The notes beneath the pieces were generated by a model, which made no database searches, had not been told where the DNA came from, and saw only the letters and a list, made by a program, of their open reading frames with translations. The position numbers and the translations under genes are program-made. A stretch of 64,000 nt of DNA from Clostridia bacterium. Its GTDB lineage: Bacteria; Bacillota; Clostridia; Christensenellales; Borkfalkiaceae. Within the stretch, counting starts at the first letter, position 1. Each line of letters starts with the position of its first letter. Location: positions 1 through 64,000 of the forward strand of contig JAFQAQ010000003.1 of assembly GCA_017399945.1 (NCBI GenBank). The letters run 5' to 3'. This document shows, piece after piece, positions 42,747 to 51,276 of the stretch.

Positions 42747-43505
42747 CTAATATACCTTCATTCCCGTTTGCACCATTGCTTGTTTAAGGTCTTCTGGGAA
42801 CTCTTTATCCACGACCATATAATCAACGTCTAACAAAGTAGCAAAGGTATAGGGAGTTTTTTTGTTTACCTTAGAACTGTCTAGTAGCATAATTACAAGG
42901 TCAGCCTTTTCAATAACGGCACGTTTTACTTCGGCTTCCGATTGGCTTCCACAAGTAAAACTCCCCGTGTCCCTAACGAACCCCGTAGCCGTCATTACGG
43001 CAGTTTGAATATTTATTCCGTCAATAAAATCAATACAAGTTTTGCCAACGGTTATGTAATTATTCTTTTTTAAGTCCCCACCGAGTAAAGTTACGGTAGG
43101 TTTAACTTTGTTTAGTATGGTTTCTGCAATGGTAACGGCGTTGGTTAAAACGTAATAGTTATCGTCTGGAAGAAAGCGCGCAAAATAGGTGGTCGTAGAA
43201 CCACCGTCTATAAACACGCAACTGTTCGGCTCGACGAGCGCCGCCGCCTTTTCTGCAATTTCTACCTTTTCTTCGGTTTTGTAATTTATACGTTGGGAAA
43301 ACTCAGCTTCCTTTTCCCTTAAAAAACTATCTACCGAAACTGCGCCACCGGGTATACGGATAACGTCGTTATTTTCTTCTAGTCTAGCAAGGTCACGCCT
43401 TAAAGTCATAGAAGAAACTTCTGGGAAAGCACTTGATAATTCCTTTAAGGAAATCTTTCCGTTTTTATCAATATATTCTTTTAATAAAGAAAGTCTGTCT
43501 TTCAT
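42747..43505 (-). CDS. DeoR/GlpR-family transcriptional regulator
   Basis: The N-terminal HTH (ISLKELSSAFPEVSSMTLRRDL) is typical DeoR. The C-terminal sugar-phosphate sensor domain has FIDGGSTTTYFARFL and the conserved VMTATGF..DTGSFTCGSQSEAEVKRA region. At 252 residues it is complete. AAGGAG precedes the ATG. It reads away from serS, with a 250-base divergent region between them. No target operon with sugar catabolic genes is in the window. Confidence 0.9.
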   Translation of the reverse strand: MKDRLSLLKEYIDKNGKISLKELSSAFPEVSSMTLRRDLARLEENNDVIRIPGGAVSVDSFLREKEAEFSQRINYKTEEKVEIAEKAAALVEPNSCVFIDGGSTTTYFARFLPDDNYYVLTNAVTIAETILNKVKPTVTLLGGDLKKNNYITVGKTCIDFIDGINIQTAVMTATGFVRDTGSFTCGSQSEAEVKRAVIEKADLVIMLLDSSKVNKKTPYTFATLLDVDYMVVDKEFPEDLKQAMVQTGMKVY

Positions 43506-43757
43506 TTTTCTCTCCTTACGTTAACTTTTTGTTAGTTAGATTACGTTTAACACAATCTATATCATTATATTACACCAATTGAGATTTTTTTGCAAACGAA
43601 AAGAACGAAATTTTCTTTATATTTGTTAAAAATTTTCACGTCTTTTTATATTTTGTGAAAAAAAATATATTCCTTGCGTTTTTTATTGATTTTGTTTGGG
43701 TTTTGTGCTTTAATATATTCGTTACATTAAATATTGCTTTATGGAGATTGTTTTTTT

Positions 43758-45044
43758 ATGTTGGATTTAAGAAAAATTCAAGAAAATCAAGCAAAAATTG
43801 AAGAACTTTTAGCAAGAAAAGGTTATCAAATAGACTTTACGCCTATTTTAGAACTTGACGAAAAGAGAAGAAAGGTTATTGGCGAAGTTGAACAGTTAAA
43901 GGCTGAACGCAACAAGGTTTCCGCTCAAATTCCTATGCTTAAAAAACAAGGTCAACCCGTTGACCATATTTTTGCCGAGATGAGAACGCTTGGCGATAAA
44001 ATCGCGCAAGGCGACGCCGACGCAAAAGATTTAGAAAATCAAGTGTTTAACGCGCTTGCAGTTATCCCTAATATTCCGGACGAAGATTTGCTTGCCGGCG
44101 AAAAAGAAAACAACAAGGTTATAAAGGAAGTTAACGCTAAACCTACCTTTGATTTTGAGCCTAAAAATCACGTTGACCTTTGCAACGCGCTAGGTATTAT
44201 CGATTATCAACGCGGTACTAAACTTTCGGGTGGTGGATATTGGTTGTATCGTGGCGACGGCGCAAGACTTGAGTGGGCGCTTTTGAACTTCTTTATTAGC
44301 GAACACTTAAAAGACGGTTTTGAATTTATTCTTCCCCCACACCAACTTGGTTACAACGCAGGTTTCGGCGCAGGTCAATTCCCCAAGTTTTCGGACGAAG
44401 TTTATTGGCTTGACTGTGACGAAGACAGACAAAAAAATCGTTTTATGCTCCCCACTGCCGAAACTGCGCTAGTTAATATGTACGCAGGCGAAATTATAGA
44501 CGAAGCAAAACTCCCTATGAAATTCTTTGCTTACACCCCTTGCTATCGTAAGGAAGCAGGTTCTTATCGTGCAGAAGAACGTGGCATGATTAGAGGTCAC
44601 CAATTCAACAAGGTTGAAATGGTTGAATACGCACATCCCGACAAGAGTGGAGAGGCTTTCGACGAACTAGTTAACAAGGCTTGTTCGTTAGTAGAAAAAC
44701 TTGGTCTTCATTTCAGACTTTCTAAACTTGCCGCAGGCGACTGCTCTGCCTCTATGGCAAGAACTTATGATATAGAAGTTTGGATTCCTTCTATGGGTAT
44801 TTATAAGGAAGTTAGTTCGGTATCCAACGCAAACGATTATCAAGCAAGAAGAAACAACACCAAGTATCGTGATAGCAAAACGGGTAAACCCGCATACTTA
44901 CACACTCTTAACGGCTCTGGCTTAGCAACTAGCCGTGTGTTCCCTGCAATTATCGAACAATACCAAAACGCAGACGGTTCTATCACCGTTCCAGAAGTAT
45001 TAAGACCGTTTATGGGCGGTCAAGAAGTTATTAAACTTAAATAG
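43758..45044 (+). CDS. serS: Seryl-tRNA synthetase
   Basis: A class II synthetase charging tRNA-Ser and tRNA-Sec. The N-terminal coiled-coil arm (about 25-100), motif 2 (YRKEAGSYRAEERGMIRGHQF) and motif 3 (GSGLATSRVFPAIIEQYQ) are clear. I start it at ATG 43758 (MLDLRKIQENQAKI), as aligned family members do; GGAG lies 11 bases upstream. An in-frame upstream start at 43734 would add nine residues with no ribosome site. It is 428 residues. Confidence 0.95.
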   Translation: MLDLRKIQENQAKIEELLARKGYQIDFTPILELDEKRRKVIGEVEQLKAERNKVSAQIPMLKKQGQPVDHIFAEMRTLGDKIAQGDADAKDLENQVFNALAVIPNIPDEDLLAGEKENNKVIKEVNAKPTFDFEPKNHVDLCNALGIIDYQRGTKLSGGGYWLYRGDGARLEWALLNFFISEHLKDGFEFILPPHQLGYNAGFGAGQFPKFSDEVYWLDCDEDRQKNRFMLPTAETALVNMYAGEIIDEAKLPMKFFAYTPCYRKEAGSYRAEERGMIRGHQFNKVEMVEYAHPDKSGEAFDELVNKACSLVEKLGLHFRLSKLAAGDCSASMARTYDIEVWIPSMGIYKEVSSVSNANDYQARRNNTKYRDSKTGKPAYLHTLNGSGLATSRVFPAIIEQYQNADGSITVPEVLRPFMGGQEVIKLK

Positions 45045-45075
45045 TTTATCCACCCAAAACAAAAAACAAAATATT

Positions 45076-45103
45076 AAAAACCACTTGAAATCAAGTGGTT
45101 TTT
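45076..45103 (+). terminator. serS terminator
   Basis: AAAAACCACTTGA pairs with TCAAGTGGTTTTT around a 2-base loop. Confidence 0.85.
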
Positions 45104-45151
45104 CTTCTTGTCTTAAAGTTATACTTTACAATTTTTTTCCTTTCTCCCCTT

Positions 45152-45234
45152 GAAGACCAAGGGGAAGGGGTTTTGAGGAGTTTGTAAGGGGAATCGTTAA
45201 GGGGGAACGACTTCGGAAAAGAGTTCCCCTTTAA
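45152..45234. repeat. Palindromic repeat-like block
   Basis: TCCCCTTGAAGACCAAGGGGA forms one hairpin, and AGGGGAATCGTT with a later AACGACTTCGG...TTCCCCT forms a larger one. GC content and palindromy are unlike the surroundings and resemble a dispersed intergenic element. It has a single copy in this window. Confidence 0.45.
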
Positions 45235-45308
45235 CAAATAAAATAATTAATTTAAAGCAAAAAGACAAGGACTATGGGCGTGTCCCTTAGGGATTTTAAG
45301 ACATCATA

Positions 45309-45336
45309 AAAGGATGGCATAATTTTGCCATCCTTT
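45309..45336. terminator. Terminator of the DpnII-like operon
   Basis: AAAGGATGGCA pairs with TGCCATCCTTT around a 6-base loop. A second hairpin (GCACTACTTTC against GAAAGTATAGTGTGC) lies nearer the gene at about 45357-45385. Confidence 0.75.
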
Positions 45337-45392
45337 ACTTTTTGCTTTGCAAAAACGCACTACTTTCAAGGAAAGTATAGTGTGCTACACTT

Positions 45393-46145
45393 TTAATCTT
45401 TCTTAAACACAAATAAATATTCGTGCGCGAGAAGCAAAAAGTTGTGTTTTATACTATTTGTTTTCCAAAAGCCCGTTGCTTTGCAATTGTGTTGCTCTTT
45501 AATAATAATTTCTTTTGTCTTAAATCCTGCAAGTTCAAAAACTCGCATCGTTTCAAATGCTAGTGGCTGTACCATACCTTTTTTACGCGTATCGCCCATA
45601 AGTATCGCACAAAACTTGCCTTTTTTCAAAACTCTATAACTTTCTTCCGCAACTTTATAGATTTCCGTTAAAAATTCTTTCATTTCAAGTTGGGATAAGT
45701 CGTTTTTAATATCTTCGCTATACTGAATAATATTTGCGTAAGGTGGATGTGTGCAGATTAAATCTATTGATTCGTTTTCAATAAAGTCAAGTTTCCGCGC
45801 ATCTCCAAGTCTAATATCAACCTTTCCCGTTTTATACCGTTCAAAGGCACATTTTTCCGTGCAACGTTCTAAAGCAAGGGGATTAACATCCACGCCGATT
45901 ATATTTCTATTTAAGAGTTTTGCTTCTACGAGAGTTGTTCCTCCGCCTGCAAATTGATCGAGCAGTAAATCGCCTTCCTTTGAATAACGCAAAATTATAT
46001 TGCGTGGGATATACGGCGACCAATTACCACGCCATTTTGCATCGTGCGTAGCCCATTTACCACGATCAGGGAACGCCCAAACGGTGTTCGTTTCAAGCTC
46101 GAAATTATCAGGCTCCCATTTAATTGTCTTTTGTTTCGTAGCCAT
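45393..46145 (-). CDS. DNA methyltransferase, second enzyme of DpnII-like cassette
   Basis: An AdoMet-dependent DNA methyltransferase in which the cofactor motif comes first: DQFAGGGTTL (63-72), then VDVNP, then the catalytic THPPY (132-136). The HPPY variant and domain order differ from DpnA of the pneumococcal DpnII system, so this is a different second methylase. It is 250 residues, with an AWRGNWSPY-type N-terminal segment common to (N4-cytosine/N6-adenine) N6_N4_Mtase proteins. It lies one base after the endonuclease gene. It probably protects the same or an overlapping site; specificity is unproven. Confidence 0.8.
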   Translation of the reverse strand: MATKQKTIKWEPDNFELETNTVWAFPDRGKWATHDAKWRGNWSPYIPRNIILRYSKEGDLLLDQFAGGGTTLVEAKLLNRNIIGVDVNPLALERCTEKCAFERYKTGKVDIRLGDARKLDFIENESIDLICTHPPYANIIQYSEDIKNDLSQLEMKEFLTEIYKVAEESYRVLKKGKFCAILMGDTRKKGMVQPLAFETMRVFELAGFKTKEIIIKEQHNCKATGFWKTNSIKHNFLLLAHEYLFVFKKD

Positions 46146-46146
46146 A

Positions 46147-47004
46147 TTATTTTATAAGGTTTTCTATAATGCCGTTTTCCAAATCGGTTATGTTATAAAT
46201 ATTATCTAACACGTCAAATGTTTCTTTTAAGTTGTTTTTTGCAGATTTCCAACCGATACCGTCGGTAAACCATACAAAAGCAAATCCATCAATAGCCTTT
46301 GATTCGTGAGCAAGCATTTTATAGCTACGTGCAGTTTCATTTAATTTTGAGCCTGAAGATGCATAAAAGTTAGTTTCAATAGCATAGACAACGTTATTAG
46401 CCTTAATTACAAAGTCAAATCTTTTCTTTGCTTCGCCATTATTAGATAGAGAAGAAAGGTCAAGATTCCATTTGCGTTCAATATCAGCCAAGTACATTTC
46501 CTTAAAATAAGTTTCGCCTTTTACAAGTCCCGCTTTCTTTATGTATGATTCAACTAAATCTTCCATAAGCTGTCCGCCACGATTTTTACGTCCGTTACTG
46601 TCAAGACCAACTTCTACTCCCGTAGCGTAATCCACAAGGTTATTGATAATATGCTTGCTTATTAAATCAAATAATCCGGTTTTTCTCATAAAAACCTTAT
46701 ATTGTTCAACCGTATAATTTTGCTTACTAAAATTATAAATAAACTCTCCGTCACTATCCATTGCGTGTATTTCGTTTTCTCTTACAGCTAAAAGAAGTGG
46801 GATACACTTTAAGATTTCGGGATATTTAGAAAGAAGTTTATCAAAATCATTTTCTATATCCGTTGAGCCAATAAGAGAGTTTAGAATATTAAGTTCTACC
46901 TTAATTGATTCTACTTTACCATAAACCTTTTGGAAATCTACGTAATAACCATAATCTGAAATACTACTTTTAAATTGGTTTAACCAAGTATTAAAATCTC
47001 TCAT
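46147..47004 (-). CDS. DpnII-type restriction endonuclease (GATC, inferred)
   Basis: A type II endonuclease similar to DpnII/MboI over its length of 285 residues. The N-terminal block with VKVELNILNSLIGS-like text (here IKVELNILNSLIGSTDI) and PLLLAVRE is characteristic. The catalytic segment AIETNFYASSGSKLNETARS lies near 205-225. By family, it should cut unmethylated GATC. It sits between a Dam-type methylase and a second methylase, in one leftward operon. Confidence 0.88.
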   Translation of the reverse strand: MRDFNTWLNQFKSSISDYGYYVDFQKVYGKVESIKVELNILNSLIGSTDIENDFDKLLSKYPEILKCIPLLLAVRENEIHAMDSDGEFIYNFSKQNYTVEQYKVFMRKTGLFDLISKHIINNLVDYATGVEVGLDSNGRKNRGGQLMEDLVESYIKKAGLVKGETYFKEMYLADIERKWNLDLSSLSNNGEAKKRFDFVIKANNVVYAIETNFYASSGSKLNETARSYKMLAHESKAIDGFAFVWFTDGIGWKSAKNNLKETFDVLDNIYNITDLENGIIENLIK

Positions 47005-47018
47005 TTGTAATTATCTCC

Positions 47019-48089
47019 TTAATAATTCTTTATCAAAAGTTCAGTAACGTTTCCGCGCTTGTCTGATTTGCTATTTATCATTCTAACTGCGGTAATACGT
47101 TGTATATCAAATCCAGCGTACAAATCGTCGAAGAAGTTATCTTCATAATTTACATTGTGCGGATCGGAATTGCTCAACAATACTTTTACGCCCTTATCTG
47201 ACAACTGTTTATAGAATTTTGCGAGTTCGATTTGGTCGTTGTCATTAAACTGATTTTCGGTGTATGACGTAAATGCTGACGTAACGTTTAATGGACGATA
47301 AGGGGGATCGAAATAAACCAAGGTGTTTTCGTCTACAAAACTTTCTACGTCGTGATAATCACAAGAACGCATAATAACGTTTCGCAATCTCTTAGAAATA
47401 TTCATTAGATTTTCTCTATCGCAAATAAGTGGATTTTTATATTTCCCCGCAGGAACGTTAAATTTGCCAGACTTATTAACCCTGTACAAACCATTAAAAC
47501 AAGTTTTATTAAGGAAAATAAATAAAGCAGCTTTAATTATAGACGTTTCTTCGTTTAATACGAATTCGTTAAACTTATCTCTTTGCGTATAATAAAAAGA
47601 TTGTTGTTCGTCCAAATCAAGTTTTTCGTAATTATCTTGAAGAGTTTGCAATTCATTCAATAACCTTTCGCAATTATCTTTTATAGTAGCAAAAACATTT
47701 ATTAACTCTTTATTGTTATCATTTATATAAACTTCATCAAAAGAATATTCGTTTAATAGTGCAAACAAGAGTGCGCCACCGCCAACAAAAGGTTCAGCGT
47801 ATTTAGTAATAGTAGTTCCCATTCCATTAGGTAGATTAGCTTTAAGAACATCTAATAACTGTCCTTTTCCACCTGCCCATTTAACAAAAGGGTGTGTGTT
47901 TCCTTTCTCGGTTACGGCATTTCTTTTCATTCTTGCATCAACGGGTTTTTCTGCATTACGGGGAATTATCCACATATTACCGAGCATTGCAACGTCGGGA
48001 ATTCTACATTCTGAGCAAAGGATAGAAACTCTTCTTTGAGATATGTTCCATTTTTCGGCTGCTTCTCTTGCTGACATATACTGAATCAT
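47019..48089 (-). CDS. dam: HTH-fused Dam-type adenine methyltransferase
   Basis: The methylase protecting GATC (inferred from the DpnII partner). Residues 1-55 form a MerR/excisionase-like HTH (SAREAAEKWNISQRRVSILC). The D12-class core follows with FVKWAGGKGQ (68-77), the AdoMet site PFVGGGALLF and catalytic DPPY (261-264). I place the start at ATG 48089, because AGGAG lies 7 bases upstream; a longer frame to 48182 runs back through the promoter. It is 356 residues against about 280 for DpnM, the extra being the HTH, which could repress its own promoter. Confidence 0.9.
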   Translation of the reverse strand: MIQYMSAREAAEKWNISQRRVSILCSECRIPDVAMLGNMWIIPRNAEKPVDARMKRNAVTEKGNTHPFVKWAGGKGQLLDVLKANLPNGMGTTITKYAEPFVGGGALLFALLNEYSFDEVYINDNNKELINVFATIKDNCERLLNELQTLQDNYEKLDLDEQQSFYYTQRDKFNEFVLNEETSIIKAALFIFLNKTCFNGLYRVNKSGKFNVPAGKYKNPLICDRENLMNISKRLRNVIMRSCDYHDVESFVDENTLVYFDPPYRPLNVTSAFTSYTENQFNDNDQIELAKFYKQLSDKGVKVLLSNSDPHNVNYEDNFFDDLYAGFDIQRITAVRMINSKSDKRGNVTELLIKNY

Positions 48090-48122
48090 ATCAAAACTCC
48101 TATTAAAAATATTTATGGTTAT

Positions 48123-48151
48123 ATTATATTCCATTTCTCGAATAATATCAA
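48123..48151 (-). promoter_or_regulatory. Promoter of the DpnII-like operon
   Basis: Minus-strand TTGATA (48146-48151), 17-base spacer, TATAAT (48123-48128), followed by about 30 bases of leader and AGGAG. Confidence 0.82.
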
Positions 48152-48329
48152 GCGGTTTTATATTGTTTAAGAAAATTTTCAATATAAAAAGAGAATCAAG
48201 CTTTTTGAAAGTCCAATTCTCTTTAATAACATAAAAATTCCTAAGAGTAACGCCCTTATCCCTGCTTTTTTATTTATTCCACCATCACTTACAGCAGTAT
48301 TGCGTAGCATATTTAACTAGAAAAGTAAA

Positions 48330-48357
48330 AGCCATTGGCATATAAAAACCAATGGCT
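48330..48357. terminator. Terminator-like hairpin beside rpsI remnant
   Basis: AGCCATTGG pairs with CCAATGGCT around a 10-base loop. Read leftwards it follows the duplicated rpsI 3' end. Confidence 0.6.
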
Positions 48358-48379
48358 TGCATCTTTTCGTTGAAAACAA

Positions 48380-48529
48380 TTATCTCTTCGAGAATTGTGG
48401 AACACGTCGTCAAAACTTGCCCTTTTATCCGTCGACTTGCCTTTGCCAAGTCAACTGTTTTTTGGGCAGTTTCTCCTCTTCCCAAAAATTTCTTCGACAA
48501 TTTTTGGGAGTCTTATACGCACGTCGCGC
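48380..48529 (-). repeat. rpsI 3'-end-derived unit, hairpin rich
   Basis: 48380-48397 is an exact 18-base copy of the end of rpsI (codons for QFSKR and stop, at 48577-48594). 48519-48529 is an exact 11-base inverted copy of rpsI 48599-48609 (GCGCGACGTGC). Between them lie GACTTG/CAAGTC inside TGCCC/GGGCA, and a long TCCCAAAAATT/ATTTTTGGGA hairpin. The same order of parts occurs downstream of tRNA-fMet. Confidence 0.7.
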
Positions 48530-48535
48530 TGTAAA

Positions 48536-48567
48536 AAAAGAACAACTCGTAAATGAGTTGTTCTTTT
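48536..48567. terminator. rpsI terminator
   Basis: AAAAGAACAACTC pairs with GAGTTGTTCTTTT around GTAAAT, ten bases after the rpsI stop. Confidence 0.82.
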
Positions 48568-48576
48568 GTATTAACG

Positions 48577-48987
48577 TTATCTCTTCGAGAATTGGGGTGC
48601 GCGACGTGCTTTCTTTAAGCCGTATTTCTTTCTTTCCTTCATTCTGGAATCTCTGGTTAAGAAACCTGCTTTCTTTAAAGCGCCTCTGCTTTCTGGTTCT
48701 GCAAGAAGAAGTGCCCTTGCAATACCGTGACGAATTGCACCTGCTTGACCGGTGTATCCACCACCGCATACGTTTACGATTACGTCGTACTTAGAAGCAG
48801 TTTCAGTTAGTTCTAATGGTTGACGAACGATAAACTTTAAGGTGTCTAAGCAAAGATATTCGTCTATGCTCTTGTTATTAATGGTAATAACGCCGTCGCC
48901 AGCGGGGATTAAACGAACGCGTGCGATAGCTTTCTTTCTTCTACCGGTTCCCCAGTATTGAATTTTCTTTTTATTAGTAGCTGCCAT
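48577..48987 (-). CDS. rpsI: 30S ribosomal protein uS9
   Basis: Binds 16S rRNA, and its C-terminal tail reaches the P-site tRNA. The 136-residue protein has [19 protein letters not shown] near the start, [20 protein letters not shown] in the middle and the conserved basic end [12 protein letters not shown]. It follows rplM by 13 bases. The DNA for the last few residues and the stop is duplicated downstream; the 3' end of rpsI is a known insertion target of integrative elements in streptococci. Confidence 0.98.
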   Translation of the reverse strand: MAATNKKKIQYWGTGRRKKAIARVRLIPAGDGVITINNKSIDEYLCLDTLKFIVRQPLELTETASKYDVIVNVCGGGYTGQAGAIRHGIARALLLAEPESRGALKKAGFLTRDSRMKERKKYGLKKARRAPQFSKR

Positions 48988-49000
48988 AATTACACCTCAA

Positions 49001-49432
49001 TTAAAACAATTTAAGTTCTTCGGGCTTTTGAGCCTGATGGTTGTGTTCAGCGCCTCTGTAAACCTTAAGTTTGGTAAGCATAGAACGGCCTAAACTGTTT
49101 TTAGGGAGCATTCCCTTAACTGCTTCGTAAACGGCTAAATCAGCTTTGTTTGCCATAAGGGTTTTGTATTGAATTTCCTTAAGGCCACCGATATGGCCGG
49201 TGTGATATCTATAATATTTCTTTTCGAGTTTTTTGCCGGTTAAAACAACCTTGTCGCAATTAACTACTATAACGAAATCTCCCGTGTCAACGTTAGGAGT
49301 GAAGGTGGGCTTGTTTTTACCACGAAGAATTGCAGCAACTTTGCTTGCAAGACGACCGAGCGCAACGCCTTCTGCGTCTATAACGTACCACTTTCTTACA
49401 ACGTCTTTTGCGGAAGCCATGTAAGTTTTCAT
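49001..49432 (-). CDS. rplM: 50S ribosomal protein uL13
   Basis: An early-assembly 23S rRNA-binding protein. [19 protein letters not shown], the [18 protein letters not shown] segment and [20 protein letters not shown] are family hallmarks; 143 residues is normal. AAGGAG precedes the ATG. It is transcribed with rpsI from a promoter separate from truA, behind a structured leader. Confidence 0.98.
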   Translation of the reverse strand: MKTYMASAKDVVRKWYVIDAEGVALGRLASKVAAILRGKNKPTFTPNVDTGDFVIVVNCDKVVLTGKKLEKKYYRYHTGHIGGLKEIQYKTLMANKADLAVYEAVKGMLPKNSLGRSMLTKLKVYRGAEHNHQAQKPEELKLF

Positions 49433-49551
49433 GTCTGTTCTCCTTAAACTTTAATTTGAATAAGCGTTTGCTAAATCCGTAAAACCCTTTCACGTTCAGG
49501 TTTTTGCCAAAGGGCTAATTCGGCTAAAAACGAACTTTGCCTTATAAACGC
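49433..49551 (-). ncRNA. Candidate L13 leader RNA
   Basis: The leader between promoter and rplM can fold with an outer stem GCGTTT (49546-49551) to AAACGC (49464-49469) and an inner stem CCCTTT (from 49509-49514) to AAAGGG (from 49485-49490). Bacillota L13 operons often carry an autoregulatory leader at this position. The Rfam match was not tested. Confidence 0.5.
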
Positions 49552-49557
49552 CTATTT

Positions 49558-49587
49558 ATAATAGAATAAACGGGCAATAAAAGTCAA
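49558..49587 (-). promoter_or_regulatory. rplM-rpsI promoter
   Basis: Minus-strand TTGACT (49582-49587), 18-base spacer, TATTAT (49558-49563). Confidence 0.72.
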
Positions 49588-49670
49588 GCGTTTTTAGTAA
49601 CTTTTGCGATTTTTTTGCCCCTTTTTGCCACTTTTTTGTTGTTGCCACTATATATTGTGCCATAAAAAAA

Positions 49671-49698
49671 TTACGGCAACTATTTTCCGTTGCCGTAA
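49671..49698. terminator. Terminator after truA
   Basis: TTACGGCAAC pairs with GTTGCCGTAA; an A7 run on the plus strand gives a U-tract in the leftward transcript. Confidence 0.8.
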
Positions 49699-49729
49699 AA
49701 GTCTATCTAGTCGTTTTTACATTAATTTA

Positions 49730-50464
49730 TCAATATTCCACGCTCATTAAAGTAAGGGCTTTTGCAGGGAGAGTTCTTCCACAAAGCGACCTATCCCCAC
49801 TTTTTAGCATTTTTTCGATATCTAAAACCGTTTTTTTGCCTTGACCTACTTGTAGTAAAGTGCCAGCCATAGTTCTTACCATATTATATAAAAACCCGTT
49901 GCCACAAACGTAAAAATCAAAACCTTTTTCGGTGGAAACTAGGTCGATACTAAAAATAGTTCTAACGGTGGTTTTCGCACCACTGCCACTAGCGTTAAAA
50001 CACTTAAAGTCGTGTTCGCCGATAAAAAGTTTGCTTGCAAGTTTAATTAAATCAAGGTCTGGGGCTGAGTCTAGATTATAATTATAACGTTCTAAAAGTG
50101 GGTTTTCCACCTTGGAATAATAAAAGGAATAGCGATAGGTTTTTCGTTTTGCGCTTTTTAGGGCGTTAAACCCTTCTTTTTCCTGCCAGCTTTGCATTAT
50201 TCTTATAGAATAAGGCAACCTTGCGTTTAAGGCGTTTGCAAACTTTTCGGGGGGGATTGAACAATCTTCTATTTCAAAACTAGCAACTTGCCCCAAGGCG
50301 TGCACGCCCGCGTCCGTTCTTCCACTGCCAATTACCGTAACGGGTTTTTCTAGCAGTAAAGAAAGTGCGTTTTGAATTTCCCCTTGCACGGAAATTCCGT
50401 TGGGTTGAACTTGCCAACCACAAAAATCACTGCCGTCGTATGCTATCTTTAACGCGATTATCAT
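49730..50464 (-). CDS. truA: tRNA pseudouridine(38-40) synthase
   Basis: Isomerises uridines at positions 38-40 in the anticodon arm. SGRTDAGVHALGQVASF contains the catalytic aspartate (D52). YDGSDFCGWQVQPNG and FLYNMVRTMAGTLLQVG are conserved TruA segments. At 244 residues it is complete. It is 8 bases after ecfT, the conserved order in Bacillota. Confidence 0.96.
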   Translation of the reverse strand: MIIALKIAYDGSDFCGWQVQPNGISVQGEIQNALSLLLEKPVTVIGSGRTDAGVHALGQVASFEIEDCSIPPEKFANALNARLPYSIRIMQSWQEKEGFNALKSAKRKTYRYSFYYSKVENPLLERYNYNLDSAPDLDLIKLASKLFIGEHDFKCFNASGSGAKTTVRTIFSIDLVSTEKGFDFYVCGNGFLYNMVRTMAGTLLQVGQGKKTVLDIEKMLKSGDRSLCGRTLPAKALTLMSVEY

Positions 50465-50472
50465 ATCTTGCC

Positions 50473-51276
50473 TTAAATAATAAATCCGTTCAAGAAAACC
50501 ACGCCGACTATAAGCCCTGCCATAAACACCAGCCCGAAAAAGTCGGAAACAGTAAACGGAGTTTTTTTGTATTTAGTACGTTTTTTACTGCCTGCATAGC
50601 ACCTTGCGTCCATTGCGTCTGCAAGTTCGTCCGCACGACGGAAAGAGCTTATGAGTAGTGGAATAAGCACGGGAATAAGCGCTTTTGCGCGTTTGAATAT
50701 ATTGCCCGAATCAAAGTCCGCGCCCCTAGCTTTTTGGGCTTTTATAATCCTATCCGTTTCGTCGATAAGGGTGGGGATAAACCTAAGTGCAATGCTCATT
50801 ATAAGCGCAAATTCGTGCACGGGGAATTTGATTAGTTTAAGTGGAAATAAAAGAGTTTCTATTCCGTCGGCAAGGTCGACGGGGGAAGTGGTAAGGGTAA
50901 GCAAGGTCGCCCCCAAAACCATAAGCACTATTCTTGCCGTGATAAAACCTGCCGTCAAAAGACCTACGTCGGTAATAAAACCACCTTTCCAAAGCGGTGT
51001 GCCGTTCTTGTTAAACAAAAGTTGGAGTATTGCCGATAAAAGCACGAAAAATATAACTGCTTTAACGCTTTTTAGCACTTTCAAAAATGGAATTTTTGCT
51101 AAAATGGTAATTAAAATTACTGCCAAAAGACAAGCCGCAAACCCCAAAAAATAAAATTGTTTTACCATAAAAACAGCCACTATATACGCGATAGTAAGCA
51201 AAATTTTAACGGCTGGGTTCATTGAATGAACGATAGAGTTTGCAGGGTAATACTGCCCGAAAGTTACGTCTTTCAT
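50473..51276 (-). CDS. ecfT: ECF transporter T component
   Basis: The membrane scaffold that couples the two ATPases to interchangeable vitamin-binding S components. It has about five hydrophobic segments. ADELADAMDARCYAG is the conserved C-terminal coupling helix with the A-R-G signature, and a first coupling motif sits near ARGAD. At 267 residues it is complete. It overlaps ecfA2 by four bases. Confidence 0.94.
   Translation of the reverse strand: MKDVTFGQYYPANSIVHSMNPAVKILLTIAYIVAVFMVKQFYFLGFAACLLAVILITILAKIPFLKVLKSVKAVIFFVLLSAILQLLFNKNGTPLWKGGFITDVGLLTAGFITARIVLMVLGATLLTLTTSPVDLADGIETLLFPLKLIKFPVHEFALIMSIALRFIPTLIDETDRIIKAQKARGADFDSGNIFKRAKALIPVLIPLLISSFRRADELADAMDARCYAGSKKRTKYKKTPFTVSDFFGLVFMAGLIVGVVFLNGFII

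Larger units (their letters stand above)
45045..45392. other. Gene-free stretch with terminators and palindromic repeat
   Basis: Holds the serS terminator, an 80-base palindromic repeat-like block at about 45152-45234 and two hairpins ending the methyltransferase operon. I see no gene and no rpsI 3'-end copy here, so the left boundary of the restriction cassette is not marked. Confidence 0.6.
48090..48576. other. Gene-free stretch: RM promoter and rpsI-derived repeat unit
   Basis: Holds the dam promoter, an AAAGAGAAT/ATTCTCTTT hairpin near 48188-48222, and the repeat unit downstream of rpsI. Open frames here on both strands only translate repeats. Confidence 0.6.

Noticed and set aside
42657..43757. 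T-box riboswitches before cysE or serS
   Set aside because: The cysE leader is too short and the serS upstream region shows neither the TGGNACC box nor a terminator/antiterminator pair.
45152..45234. Distal att copy for the rpsI-linked cassette
   Set aside because: No match to the 18-base rpsI end was found anywhere between 45045 and 45392.
48285..48794. Open frames on both strands between dam and rpsI
   Set aside because: They translate the rpsI-end repeat, terminators and the antisense of rpsI.
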